A stretch of 43,162 nt of DNA, taken from positions 1 to 43,162 of the forward strand of contig NZ_LYVN01000020.1 in the NCBI RefSeq assembly GCF_001990265.1, written 5' to 3'. Below the pieces are notes generated by a model. The model searched no databases. It saw nothing but the letters and a program-made list of their open reading frames with translations, and was not told the origin of the DNA. How positions within the stretch are numbered: position 1 is the stretch's first letter; every line of letters begins with the position of its first letter. This document shows, piece by piece, positions 1-7,692 of this stretch. This DNA is from Sphingopyxis sp. KK2. GTDB lineage: Bacteria > Pseudomonadota > Alphaproteobacteria > Sphingomonadales > Sphingomonadaceae. A program made the position numbers and the translations under genes.

Positions 1-659
1 CGCAGCCGGCGGGGAAAAAAGGCGCGCCGCGGCCGTTGCGCCGCCGCCGCCCCGTTCCAGATCGCCACCGGAACAGCCCCGGGATGGCTTTCGCAGCCTG
101 ATCAACGGGACAGTTAGCCATGCGGCGCAAAGTGACCGGCACCACCGAAAGGCGATTGCCAAGGCGGCCATTTCGAGGCGAGGCTGATCGTTTCCGGCGC
201 CGGATTCGTGGAGACGGTGGACCGGGAATTTCCGATTTTCGACCGGATCGATGTCGAACCGGCGCACGGGCGCAAGGGACCGAGATGGACAGGCTGGCGC
301 CATTTTGTGTCGATGCCGGGAGCCGCGACCTCGCGCTTCTTTGCGATCCGCAGTGCCGGACTCTGTATCGGCCGCGCGCGCGGCGACGACGCCCGCGCTG
401 CGGTTCGCCGCGACGGCTCGACCCCACCGCCCAGCGTGTCTCGGGCGTCTTTCGCTCGGATGTCGACCGGCACCGGACGGCGGTCTCGACGTCACGGCGA
501 ACGCCAACGACAGGGAGACGGCCGTGGCGCTGCTATGTCTTTTCCATTACTATTTTCTCCGCCGACTGCGCGCGCCGCCAACAGGAGCGGCCGAGGCCGT
601 AACCCTAGCATCGCGCGGCGCCGCAGGCCTGCCGCGCGGCCTTTCCACATCAAGGCAAA

Positions 660-713
660 GGCGCGCGCCGGGATCGGGAGGGCCGCAAGGCCCCTTCCCG
701 GTGCGCGCCTTTT
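660..713 (+). terminator. strong intrinsic terminator (plus strand)
   Basis: A 14-bp outer stem pairs 660-673 with 696-709, with one G-T pair. An inner stem of five G-C pairs (680-684 with 689-693) closes a GCAA tetraloop. Four T residues follow at 710-713. This is a textbook intrinsic terminator on the plus strand. It would end a transcript arriving from the left, although no confident gene was found there. Confidence 0.65.
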
Positions 714-724
714 CCACTCTCCCC

Positions 725-746
725 CGCCGCCCCGCGAGGGGCGGCG
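725..746. repeat. perfect 9-bp hairpin with GNRA loop
   Basis: CGCCGCCCC (725-733) pairs perfectly with GGGGCGGCG (738-746) around a GCGA loop. No T tract follows on either strand. It sits between two terminator-like hairpins. Confidence 0.6.
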
Positions 747-751
747 CGCGG

Positions 752-789
752 CAAAACAGCCGGTCGGATGCAACATGCATTCGACCGGC
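752..789 (-). terminator. intrinsic terminator (minus strand)
   Basis: Arms of 13 nt at 759-771 and 777-789 pair with one mismatch around the loop AACAT. On the minus strand the hairpin is followed by TGTTTTG. It lies 34 nt past the end of the broken 147-residue gene, so it probably ends the ardC-to-parB transcription unit. Confidence 0.6.
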
Positions 790-823
790 CGCTTGCGGCT
801 TCGCCAGTCCGAAGGCTGCACCG

Positions 824-1267
824 TCAGCCGTCCACGACGAGCGGCGGCACCTTGAAATCGGCAGCTTCAAAATAGCCGGTAATGGCCGCGAACGATCCAA
901 GCCTTGCGGCCTCCTCGCGCCCGATCACGACCTGATCGTCCTCGTCCGCCGCATAGTGCCGAAGGTCGCCGCCGCCCTCGAAGACGACGCGTTCGGCGCC
1001 CCAGTCGGCGCCATAGCCGCCGCACTAGCGAACGAAAGGGACACAAGTCTCGACGCAATGGCTTTCGAGCGCCTGAAACTCTCCGCCCGAAACCTCGAAG
1101 GCGTGGAGCCTCAGCATCTCGCCCTCGGTGCGGTGATCGGCCTCGAAGGGCTCGCCGTCCCAATCGACCGACAAGCCCTCGGCCTGAATCAGGCGCACCA
1201 GCTCCGCATAGGCATCGGCGGTAACCGTCCCGCCAAGCTCGATCGACGCCGCAACACGATTGGCCAT
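824..1267 (-). pseudogene. conserved 147-residue mobile-element protein, interrupted by an in-frame stop
   Basis: The frame opens with MANRVAASIELGGT behind a strong AGGAGGAGG ribosome site. It runs to FVPFVR, meets TAG at 1025-1027, and continues in the same frame as CGGYGADWGAERVVF through to VPPLVVDG and a TGA at 824-826. From my memory of relatives in sphingomonad plasmids and integrative elements, the stop falls where Trp is expected (…ARWCGGY…). That fits a single TGG to TAG change. As read, only the first 80 residues would be made. The function of the family is unknown to me. It lies 50 nt downstream of the ParB-like gene as the last gene of the module. A sequencing error is the alternative to real decay. 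Confidence 0.65.
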
Positions 1268-1317
1268 TTCATTCCTCCTCCTGCGGGCGGGCGGCGCCAT
1301 GCCGCCCGCCCTGTGGA

Positions 1318-3191
1318 TCAAGCCGCGAGCCGCTTGCCCTCGGCGTGCTTGTCTGCGGCCTCGCCATCGCTCTCGCCATCGCTCACGCCGCTTTCATCGG
1401 GGTCAGGCGCGACCCCGTCTTCACCGAAATCGTCGGGGTCCGCCTTCGCGTCCGCCTCTGTCCTGTCGATCTCCGCGGCGCGCGCGAGGATGTGGAGCAA
1501 GCGGTCACTTGCCGCGACGCTGCCGACGCCGCCGCGCGGCGTGTAGGGCGCGGGCGGGAATGTCATCCACTTGGGCACCCATGTCTCGACCTTGGCGCGC
1601 CCGTTTGCACCGTCCAGATGGTCGGTGACGATGGCTTTGAGCGTCTTCGCCTTCTCGCCCGCATTGGCAGCGGCAACTTCGGGACCGGCCACCTCGGCGA
1701 CGATCTTCCCGAGCACCTCCTTGTCGCGGACAAGCTCCCAAAAGGCGGCGTCGGCGCGCCAGACCTTGGCGAGGTCGGTGCCGAGATGGAGGCCGATCGC
1801 CTCGACCGCCTCGCTGCCCGCCGCCAAGGTTTCGCCCATGACGATCGCGACGATTTCAAGCACGACCGGATCGGGCAGTTCCAAGAGCCGCGCGAAGGTC
1901 GGCGCGAACTGGCGCCCCCCATAACGCTGACCGGCGACCGTGCCGCTTTCGACATTCAGACCAAGCACCCCGAGCACCGCGCGGCGGCGCTCGTCGAATG
2001 TCGCTACGGCCATGCCGGTCTCGGCACTTTCCTGCACCGCGTCCTTGGTCTGGTGGTAGGACTGCACATCGACGCTGAAATGATCGGCACTCGCGATGAC
2101 GTGCGCCGCCATCGCGCGAAGTGCAACCTCGCCATGCCGCGCCAGTTCGGCCTTGACCGCCGCGTGGCGGTGAAAGTCGATATAGGCGTTCATGGCGCTC
2201 GTCACCTCGGGCCGCTGCACTTTCTCGGGCACCGCACCGCCGTCGGTCTTGGCGCGGGCGCGCGCCCCCTTCTCGGTCAAATAGCCTTCGTGGAAGCTGA
2301 CCTCGCCCGACTTGCGCACCTCGACATAGATGCGCCCGCCCTGCCGTTTGGATGTATGGCGATGATCGTAGCGGTCGAAGCGCTGGCCAAGGTCGAGAAC
2401 GATCACGTCGCTCCAGCCATCGTCTAGATAGGCGGCGCGGCGCGTCTCGACCTCGGCCATCTGGCGCGTCCAGAAAGCGTCGGCGTCGGCGACCAGCTTG
2501 TCGTCGCCGAACAGGTCGGCGATGACCGCAACCTTCGCTTCTTCGACATCGAAGAGCGCATGGTCGGCCTTGATCGCGTTGCCGCCAAACAGCCATTCCT
2601 TGAGGCGGAACCCGGTGGGACAATAGGCGTCGGCGTCGTCGAACAACGCCAGCCAGGCGGTCTGCTGGCTCTTGCTCGCAAGGGTCAGCTGCTTGACGGT
2701 CGTCTGGTCGATTTCGGCATTGCGATAGAGGGTACGGATGCGCGGAAGCAAATTGCCGAGCGCGAGGATACGCCGCACCGCCTGCGGGTCGAAGGCGAAG
2801 TTCGCCGCGATTTCCTCGACATTGCGACCGAGCTTCGCGAGCTTGACGAAAGCCTCCCACTGGCTGACCTCGTCGGGTGCGACCCGCCGCAGATTTTCGA
2901 GCATCGACGCTTCGAGCGCGTCGGCGTCGTCGGCGTCGTCTAGGATTGCGCAAGGCAGCGGTCGCACGGTTCCGCCATCGCGGGCGATATTGCCGACGGC
3001 GGTGAAGCGCCGCCGCCCCGCCACGATCTCGAAGAGGTCCGTGTCGGGCTTCGCGCGAACGATGATCGGAACGATCACGCCGCGCTGCGCGATGCTCGGC
3101 TGGATGTCGGCGACATCGGGTCGCGGCCCTTGGCGCGCATGTTGGTCGATGCGACGACAAGCTTGTCGAGCGCGATAAAATCGAGTTTCAT
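1318..3191 (-). pseudogene. ParB/RepB/Spo0J-family protein, frameshifted near the N-terminus
   Basis: The natural start is the ATG at 3191, giving MKLDFIALDKLVVASTNMRA and then GRDP. One base appears to be missing near 3120. The upstream frame ends 39 codons in, while the rest of the protein (GVIVPIIVRAKP…, 586 residues) continues in the next frame. Restoring one G gives GRDPDVADIQPSIAQRGVIVPIIV, which matches the family. Typical ParB features follow: the nuclease-like motif VAGRRRF, ENLRR, and the helix-turn-helix around EEIAANFAFDPQAVRRILALGNL. A GTG at 3078 could start a product lacking about 38 residues. Such large ParB-like proteins accompany ArdC and DUF2958 genes on sphingomonad mobile elements and may bind DNA or aid maintenance (inference). 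It could be a true pseudogene, a sequencing error or an N-truncated protein. Confidence 0.8.
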
Positions 3192-3215
3192 GATAGTCAC
3201 TCCATTCAAAGGGGT

Positions 3216-3280
3216 GGCCGGTTTCAGGGTTTCCGCGCTCGGACTTCCATGAGCGGGGGATTGCCCCCCTGAAACCGGCC
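3216..3280 (-). promoter_or_regulatory. three-way-junction-like structured leader upstream of parB
   Basis: A perfect 14-bp inverted repeat (3216-3229 with 3267-3280) encloses two further potential hairpins on the minus strand. One is GGGG-GCAAT-CCCC. The other has a CGCTC/GAGCG stem (3236-3240 with 3251-3255). The folded minus-strand RNA would be a three-way junction in the gap between the DUF2958 stop and the ParB-like start, ending about 25 nt before the ParB ATG. No T tract follows, so it does not look like a terminator. Confidence 0.6.
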
Positions 3281-3312
3281 TGACGGCGAAGGCGCGCCGC
3301 CTCGCCTTGCCG

Positions 3313-3714
3313 CTAGTAAAGCGGAAGCTCTGAGCGCTTCTGGTTCAGAAGCGCGGTTTCGGCGGCGATGATCGACCCCAAGCGCCGCGCGGTGTCGGCC
3401 CAGACCGAGAGCGCAACCATCGGGTCGAAATGCTGGTCGCGCTCGATGCGCAATCCGAGAGCAAGCTTGACCTCGCGGATCTCGGCCAGCGAAAAATAGC
3501 CGAGTTCGGGACAGCCGAAGCCGAGGTCGGCGAGGCCAAACAGCGTGTCGCCATCGTCGGCAAGCTCGGTTGCGAGCCATGTCGCAGCACCGACCGGATT
3601 ATAGAGTTTGACGACCGGCCACGGGTCGAAGCGCTGGTCGCGCTCGGCGCGAAGCCGCGAGGTCAGCGCATTGGCTTGCAGCGCGAACGCGAGATTCGCG
3701 GGAATGAGGGTCAT
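3313..3714 (-). CDS. DUF2958 domain protein
   Basis: A protein of 133 residues that matches the DUF2958 family along its full length. Marks include MTLIPANLAF at the start, FDPWPVVKLYNPVGAATWLATEL and the central FGLADLGFGCPELGYFSLAEI. The family has no firmly assigned activity. It is very common on proteobacterial plasmids and integrative elements beside ArdC and ParB-like genes. The start ATG overlaps the stop of the upstream 83-residue gene (ATGA), so translation is probably coupled. A 121-nt gap containing a structured repeat separates it from the ParB-like gene downstream. Confidence 0.85.
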   Translation of the reverse strand: MTLIPANLAFALQANALTSRLRAERDQRFDPWPVVKLYNPVGAATWLATELADDGDTLFGLADLGFGCPELGYFSLAEIREVKLALGLRIERDQHFDPMVALSVWADTARRLGSIIAAETALLNQKRSELPLY

Positions 3715-3962
3715 GTCCCGTCTCCCGCATAAAAAGCTGCGTCCGCTCCGCGCGCGACGAGCAGGCTGCGGGCGATCTGGTAGCGGATGGACCAGTTCAT
3801 CCGGCGCGACATGCGCATTTCCTGCCCGAGGGCGTCGATGCTCCGCGCGCGCCAGTAGAAGGTCGCGCTGTCGCCGAGGCCGGACAGCACCGCCTCAATC
3901 TCGTCGCCGCCGAGGGTCATGACGTCGGCGAGCGGCGTCGAAAGGTCTGCGAGCCGTGTCAT
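3711..3962 (-). CDS. small 83-residue mobile-element protein
   Basis: This short protein begins MTRLADLSTPLADVMTLGGDE and ends DAAFYAGDGT. It is joined by 4-nt ATGA overlaps both to ardC upstream and to the DUF2958 gene downstream, which strongly supports it as a real gene. I see no signal peptide, membrane segment or catalytic motif. The middle (SIDALGQEMRMSRRMNWSIRYQIA) looks helical and basic. Function unknown. A role with ArdC is suggested only by position. Confidence 0.7.
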   Translation of the reverse strand: MTRLADLSTPLADVMTLGGDEIEAVLSGLGDSATFYWRARSIDALGQEMRMSRRMNWSIRYQIARSLLVARGADAAFYAGDGT

Positions 3963-5149
3963 CCGCCCGCTCCCGCCTCGGCGCGCGAGGCTGGCGCGCG
4001 ATCTGCGTTCCCTGCGCTCGCCTCGCCGCCTTTCGTTGTCGCGGGCGTAAAGCCGAGCAGATAGTCTGCGGCCTTGCTCGCGAGGCTCGCCGCCTTGAAA
4101 ATCGCGCGGGTGTCGGCGCGCATGATCGCGAGCCACGCGCCGAGATAATCGGCATGACGCACGGTCGGTGCGATACCGAGCGCGGCGCACAGGAAGGCGC
4201 TCGCGAGTTCGGCGCAAAGCTCCTCGCGGCCATAGGCGGCGCTCGCAAAGCCGCCCGACTGATCGCGGTCGAGCCGCGACTTATGACCGGTCCAATGGCC
4301 AAGTTCGTGGAGCGCGGTGCGATAATAATCGATCTGCGCAAAGAAGGCCTGTTGCGGCGGCAGCGCGACATAATCGCCGCCCGGGCTGTAATAGGCCTCA
4401 TTGCCGCCAATGCGGATATCGGCGCCGCTCGCGGCGAGCAGCGTTTCGGCGAGCGGCTCGCGCTCGGGCAAGGGCTGGTCGGTCAAGGTGCAGCGGTCGG
4501 GAAGCCCGTCGACCTGCGCGACGTTGAACACGGTGAAGCTTTTGAGGAACGGTACCGAACGCGCGTCTCCCTCGGCGCCGCCCGCGCCGTTACCGCCGCC
4601 GGTCCGCCCGCCCTCAACCGCCGCACCGCCACTCGCCGCGCCGCCGCCGTTCCCGCTCGCATCCTTCGGCGTGAAGCGCGCGGCGTAGAAGATCGTCGTG
4701 CCCCTTTCGCCCTTGCGAACCTGCCCGCCTACCGCCTCGGCCTGACGGTAGGTCAGCCAGCCATGCGACCCGAAACCGCGCCGCATCGCCTCGGACCAGA
4801 GAATGAGGATGTTGATTCCCGAGTAGCTGCGCCGCGTATCGGCGTTGCGCGGCAGTCCCGGCGCAAAGGCCTTGGCGTCCCACGGCTGCGTCCAAGGAAA
4901 GCGCCCCTCCTCCAGCTCGGCAACGATCCGCGCGGTGACCTCGTCGTAGAGCGAGGGACGCGGCGCGGTGTTCCCACCGCGACCTTCGCTCCCGCCTTCG
5001 TGCTCGCCCCGAGCTTCGCGCTCACTCAAGCCCGCGCCCTTGCCGCGCTTCTCGCGGCGTGCGCCCGCCTTCCTTCCCGACCCTTTCCGCCTACTCGCGC
5101 GGTCCTGCTGCGCTGCGTCCCCGAACTGCCGTTGCTGAAATGCGCTCAT
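3959..5149 (-). CDS. ardC: ArdC-type antirestriction protein (ssDNA-binding + zincin domain)
   Basis: A protein of 396 residues. After a basic, low-complexity N-terminus (1-62), the ArdC-like single-strand DNA-binding domain begins at SLYDEVTARIVAELEEGRFPWTQPW (about 66-160). A Gly/Ala-rich linker (about 166-196) precedes the metallopeptidase-like domain, with the zinc signature HELGH at 281-285 and a likely third ligand in EELCAE (309-314). ArdC proteins are known to shield incoming single-stranded plasmid DNA from restriction or nucleases in the new host, so this marks a conjugative or integrative element. The start at 5149 is preceded by GGAGGAG; a longer in-frame extension is GC-rich and unlikely to be coding. 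It is the first gene of the overlapping minus-strand module. Confidence 0.88.
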   Translation of the reverse strand: MSAFQQRQFGDAAQQDRASRRKGSGRKAGARREKRGKGAGLSEREARGEHEGGSEGRGGNTAPRPSLYDEVTARIVAELEEGRFPWTQPWDAKAFAPGLPRNADTRRSYSGINILILWSEAMRRGFGSHGWLTYRQAEAVGGQVRKGERGTTIFYAARFTPKDASGNGGGAASGGAAVEGGRTGGGNGAGGAEGDARSVPFLKSFTVFNVAQVDGLPDRCTLTDQPLPEREPLAETLLAASGADIRIGGNEAYYSPGGDYVALPPQQAFFAQIDYYRTALHELGHWTGHKSRLDRDQSGGFASAAYGREELCAELASAFLCAALGIAPTVRHADYLGAWLAIMRADTRAIFKAASLASKAADYLLGFTPATTKGGEASAGNADRAPASRAEAGAGG

Positions 5150-5882
5150 GGTGCGTCTCCTCCTGCCCAAAATCCGCCGCGGCCGGCCCCGGACGGCGGG
5201 GCGGGCGGCGAACGCGCAGGGTATGGGACCGCCGTCCGAGGCGGCTGCGCACCCGAAGGGCCGCAGCGAAGCGAAGGAGCCGGGCGAAGACCGGCTTGCG
5301 CAGGTGCCGGGCGGTCCCAGCCCCGTGCGCCGCCCGCGCCGACGTCCGAGGTGCCGGCCCAACCCAACGCCGCCGCGCGGCAAGCGCGGCGTCCATCTCG
5401 GGGGAGGCTCCGGCCCGGGCATGAGCCCGGACGGGGCCAAAAAGAACGGCGCCCCCGGCGACGCCGAAGGACCGGCGGCGTGCAAGGACGGGAAGCAAGC
5501 GGGCAGCCGCGGTCGGTGGGGCGGCAGCCCCGGCGCGGCAGCGCGCGCAGCGGACCGGACTGCGCCCGCCGGGACGAGACGCGGCGACGGGAGCGCCGCG
5601 CGGCCAACCGTGAAAACGCGCGACCTCTGGCGGCGGCCCCCGCCGCCAGTGCGCGCTCCATTCGGGCCGCGCCCATCAACCGTGCCTTCTCGCTATGCTC
5701 CCGTTCCGGGCCTCGTCGATCGAAGTGATCCGAAAAAAGTCGCCAGGCGAAGCAAGGCCACGATCCCGAACCCGGGCGCCTAGGCCATTCGCGCGCAAAT
5801 GCAGGCCGAACCGGACGCGAAGGCCTGGCGCCGTCCAGGCTTTACCCGCTATAAAGAACGGCTTTTCTTCCGCTTTGGACCA

Positions 5883-5906
5883 GTTTCATATGAAACCAGT
5901 TGAAAC
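5883..5906. promoter_or_regulatory. operator-like 14-bp palindrome
   Basis: GTTTCATATGAAAC (5883-5896) is a perfect palindrome. It is followed three bases later by a further half-site, TTGAAAC (5900-5906). It lies about 235 bp upstream of fecI in a less GC-rich stretch. A regulator-binding site is plausible but unproven. Confidence 0.4.
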
Positions 5907-5956
5907 CCGGACTCACCGCGCTAAGCTTGAAGGGCATCGGGCCCAAGGCGCCAGAT

Positions 5957-6086
5957 GCCGGGTTTGAGACCCCGCTTGAGACTGACGAATTCCCATTGCC
6001 ATCCTGCCGGGTGGCCGCTGTCCATGTCCAAGTCCTTCGGGACCAAAGGCTGCGGCATGAGCCTCAAGCTCGTCTCAACACCCGGC
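5957..6086. repeat. imperfect long inverted repeat upstream of fecI
   Basis: The arms 5957-5980 and 6063-6086 match in 21 of 24 positions as an inverted repeat with small gaps. They share GCCGGGT, TTGAGAC and GCTTGAG. Within them TTGAGAC recurs at 5964, 5976 and (inverted) 6072. The right arm ends 44 nt before the fecI start. It could be paired operators or a stem in the leader RNA. Confidence 0.45.
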
Positions 6087-6130
6087 TTCAAAACCGCCTT
6101 TTCGTGCCCCGGCATGGAAAGGCGGCGGCA

Positions 6131-6709
6131 ATGGACTATGACGGCAGCGAGGGAAATCGCCGTACACCGCTCGGCGCCGGCGACCCGCTGCCGCCCGAAG
6201 ATTGGATCGGGTTCGAGGCACATACGCGCGCCAACGCTCTTTACGTCGCCCACCGCCCCGAGCTCGCGGGCTTCCTGCGCAACCGGGCACCGGCACAGGA
6301 GGTCGGCGATCTCCTGCAGGAATGTTTCCGCCGCCTCTTCTCGAGCAGCGCCTATCCGCGCGTGCTTTTCGAGGAGCCGCGCGCCTATCTTTTCCAGACC
6401 GCGCGCAATCTCGTCGCCGAACGGCATCGGCGCCGCACCCGCGCGCATGCCGACGATCATCAAAGCTTCGACGAGCCGACGCTCGCGGGACCCGATCCGC
6501 ACCGGGCGATCGACGCCCGCGACCAGCTCCGACGGATCGAGGAGACGCTGGCTCGGCTGAATGCGCAAACCCGGAGTATTTTCCTGCTGCACCGGCTCGA
6601 CGGCCTCAGCTATGAGGAGATCGCAGCGGCCGAGGGGGTGAAGGTGAAACGCGTCGAGAAGGAAATCGCGAAGGCCATGCTCGCAATCAGGCGAGCCCGG
6701 CGCGCGTGA
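6131..6709 (+). CDS. FecI-type ECF sigma factor
   Basis: 192 residues. Sigma region 2 lies around ELAGFLRNRAPAQEVGDLLQECFRRLF…RAYLFQTARNLVAERHRR (about 40-115), and region 4, with the DNA-binding helix-turn-helix, around LARLNAQTRSIFLLHRLDGLSYEEIAAAEGVKVKRVEKEIAKAMLAIRRA (about 140-188). FecI-like factors direct RNA polymerase to the promoter of a partner TonB receptor when FecR relays a signal. The ATG at 6131 behind GGAAAGG was chosen over an upstream in-frame start at 5900, because the extra 77 residues resemble no sigma factor and overlap the repeats. The stop overlaps the GTG of fecR (GTGA). In context it should control uptake of the locus's lasso peptide (inference). Confidence 0.88.
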   Translation: MDYDGSEGNRRTPLGAGDPLPPEDWIGFEAHTRANALYVAHRPELAGFLRNRAPAQEVGDLLQECFRRLFSSSAYPRVLFEEPRAYLFQTARNLVAERHRRRTRAHADDHQSFDEPTLAGPDPHRAIDARDQLRRIEETLARLNAQTRSIFLLHRLDGLSYEEIAAAEGVKVKRVEKEIAKAMLAIRRARRA

Positions 6710-7623
6710 GCGAACGCGACCGCGAAGCCTCGGCCTGGTTCGCGCGCATGCGCGGACCCGATGCCGCCGATCACGCCGGGGCTTTCGACGCCTGGCGCCG
6801 CGATCCCGCCAATGCCGCCGCCTATTCCGAGCTCGAGGAGGATTGGCTGATCGCCGGGGGTGTTTCGCGCGCGCATGTCGCGGCACATGCTACACCCCGC
6901 GCGGCTGCGCCCCGCTCGCCGATGCGCTTCGCGATGGCGGCGGCGCTTGTCGCAGCGATCGCGCTCGGCTTCGCCTGGTACGCGGGCATCGGACAAGACA
7001 AGCCCATCATTGCGGAGCCCACGGGCCGGGATGGCAACCTCCAACTCCCCGATGGTTCGACGGTCCGGCTTGCCGATGGCGCGTACGCCGAGATCCGTTT
7101 CGCAGCGAACGAGCGCCGCGTCCTGCTCGTCGGCGGCCGCGCGTGGTTCAAGGTCGCGCATGATGCCGCCCGGCCCTTCATCGTCGAGGCCGAAGGGTCG
7201 GAGACGATCGCGCTCGGCACCGAATTCGAGGTCGATCTGAGAAAGGGGCCCGTTCTCGTCCAGTTGATCAAGGGATCGGTCGAGGTTCGCGCGGTCGGCA
7301 CGAAGAGCGCGGTGAGACTCCGCCCCGGCGAACGCGCCGCGGTCGAGAACCGCGAGGCGCGCATCGTCGCGCCGATGACGTTACCGGTCGCCGAGACGAT
7401 CATCGACGCCGACAATCTATCCGTCGCGACACTTCTCGATCGTGCGAATAGGGTAAATCCCGTACCGATCCGGCTCGCCGCGCCCGAGACCGGCAGGCTC
7501 CAGGTCACCGGACGGTTCGATATCGCAGACAGCATGGCGCTAGCCCGAAAGCTTGCGGCGGCGCTCGATCTCGACGTCGAAGCCCGTATTGATGAGATCA
7601 CACTCCGCCCCAAGGTAAATTAG
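6706..7623 (+). CDS. FecR-type anti-sigma regulator
   Basis: 305 residues beginning at GTG, which overlaps the sigma factor stop. The N-terminal DUF4880 segment (ASAWFARMRGPDAADHAGAFDAWRRDPANAAAYSELE, about 6-45) faces the cytoplasm and would bind the sigma factor. One membrane segment follows (FAMAAALVAAIALGFAWYAGI, about 69-89). Then comes the periplasmic FecR domain (LPDGSTVRLADGAYAEIRF… and LGTEFEVDLRKGPVLVQLIKGSVEV). The C-terminal part around TLLDRANRVNPVPIRLA to the end resembles the secretin/TonB short N-terminal (STN) type fold that contacts receptors. It should pass a signal from the receptor encoded next to it to FecI. The end is 69 nt before the receptor start. Confidence 0.88.
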   Translation: MSERDREASAWFARMRGPDAADHAGAFDAWRRDPANAAAYSELEEDWLIAGGVSRAHVAAHATPRAAAPRSPMRFAMAAALVAAIALGFAWYAGIGQDKPIIAEPTGRDGNLQLPDGSTVRLADGAYAEIRFAANERRVLLVGGRAWFKVAHDAARPFIVEAEGSETIALGTEFEVDLRKGPVLVQLIKGSVEVRAVGTKSAVRLRPGERAAVENREARIVAPMTLPVAETIIDADNLSVATLLDRANRVNPVPIRLAAPETGRLQVTGRFDIADSMALARKLAAALDLDVEARIDEITLRPKVN

Positions 7624-7692
7624 CCGGGGGGATAATCGCGAACCGGCATTTCCCCCTCCCAGACGGCAATCATCGCCGCACGGGAGGGACCT

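Larger units (their letters stand above)
1..823. other. gene-poor end of window with tandem hairpins
   Basis: I cannot support a gene here. All long open frames are rich in Arg, Pro and Ala and look like by-products of high GC. One plus-frame stretch (about 145-400) reads as a more ordinary protein, containing FEARLIV, GAGFVETVDREFPIF and RHFVSMPGAA. It has no convincing start or ribosome site and runs without a stop through the hairpins at 660-713, so it may be the remnant of a decayed gene. Positions 660-789 hold three consecutive hairpins, listed separately. A plus-strand terminator at 660-713 implies that a transcript enters from the left. Confidence 0.4.
5150..6130. other. intergenic region, very GC-rich then repeat-bearing
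   Basis: About 980 bp without a supportable gene. From 5150 to about 5770 the DNA is extremely GC-rich; every frame reads as Arg/Pro/Gly/Ala-rich shadow sequence and none has a domain I recognise. From about 5780 the composition drops toward normal and the sequence carries the palindrome and TTGARAC repeats listed separately, leading into the fecI start at 6131. The region divides the ArdC/ParB module, which is transcribed leftward, from the receptor operon, which is transcribed rightward. It must therefore hold both promoters. Confidence 0.5.

Noticed and set aside
251..1546. A 431-codon plus-strand open frame at the left end.
   Set aside because: It passes through three hairpins, the broken 147-residue gene and the end of parB in the antisense direction.
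3956..5728. A 590-codon plus-strand open frame opposite ardC.
   Set aside because: It is antisense to ardC and its overlapping downstream genes; its low-complexity, Arg- and Ala-rich composition matches no family.
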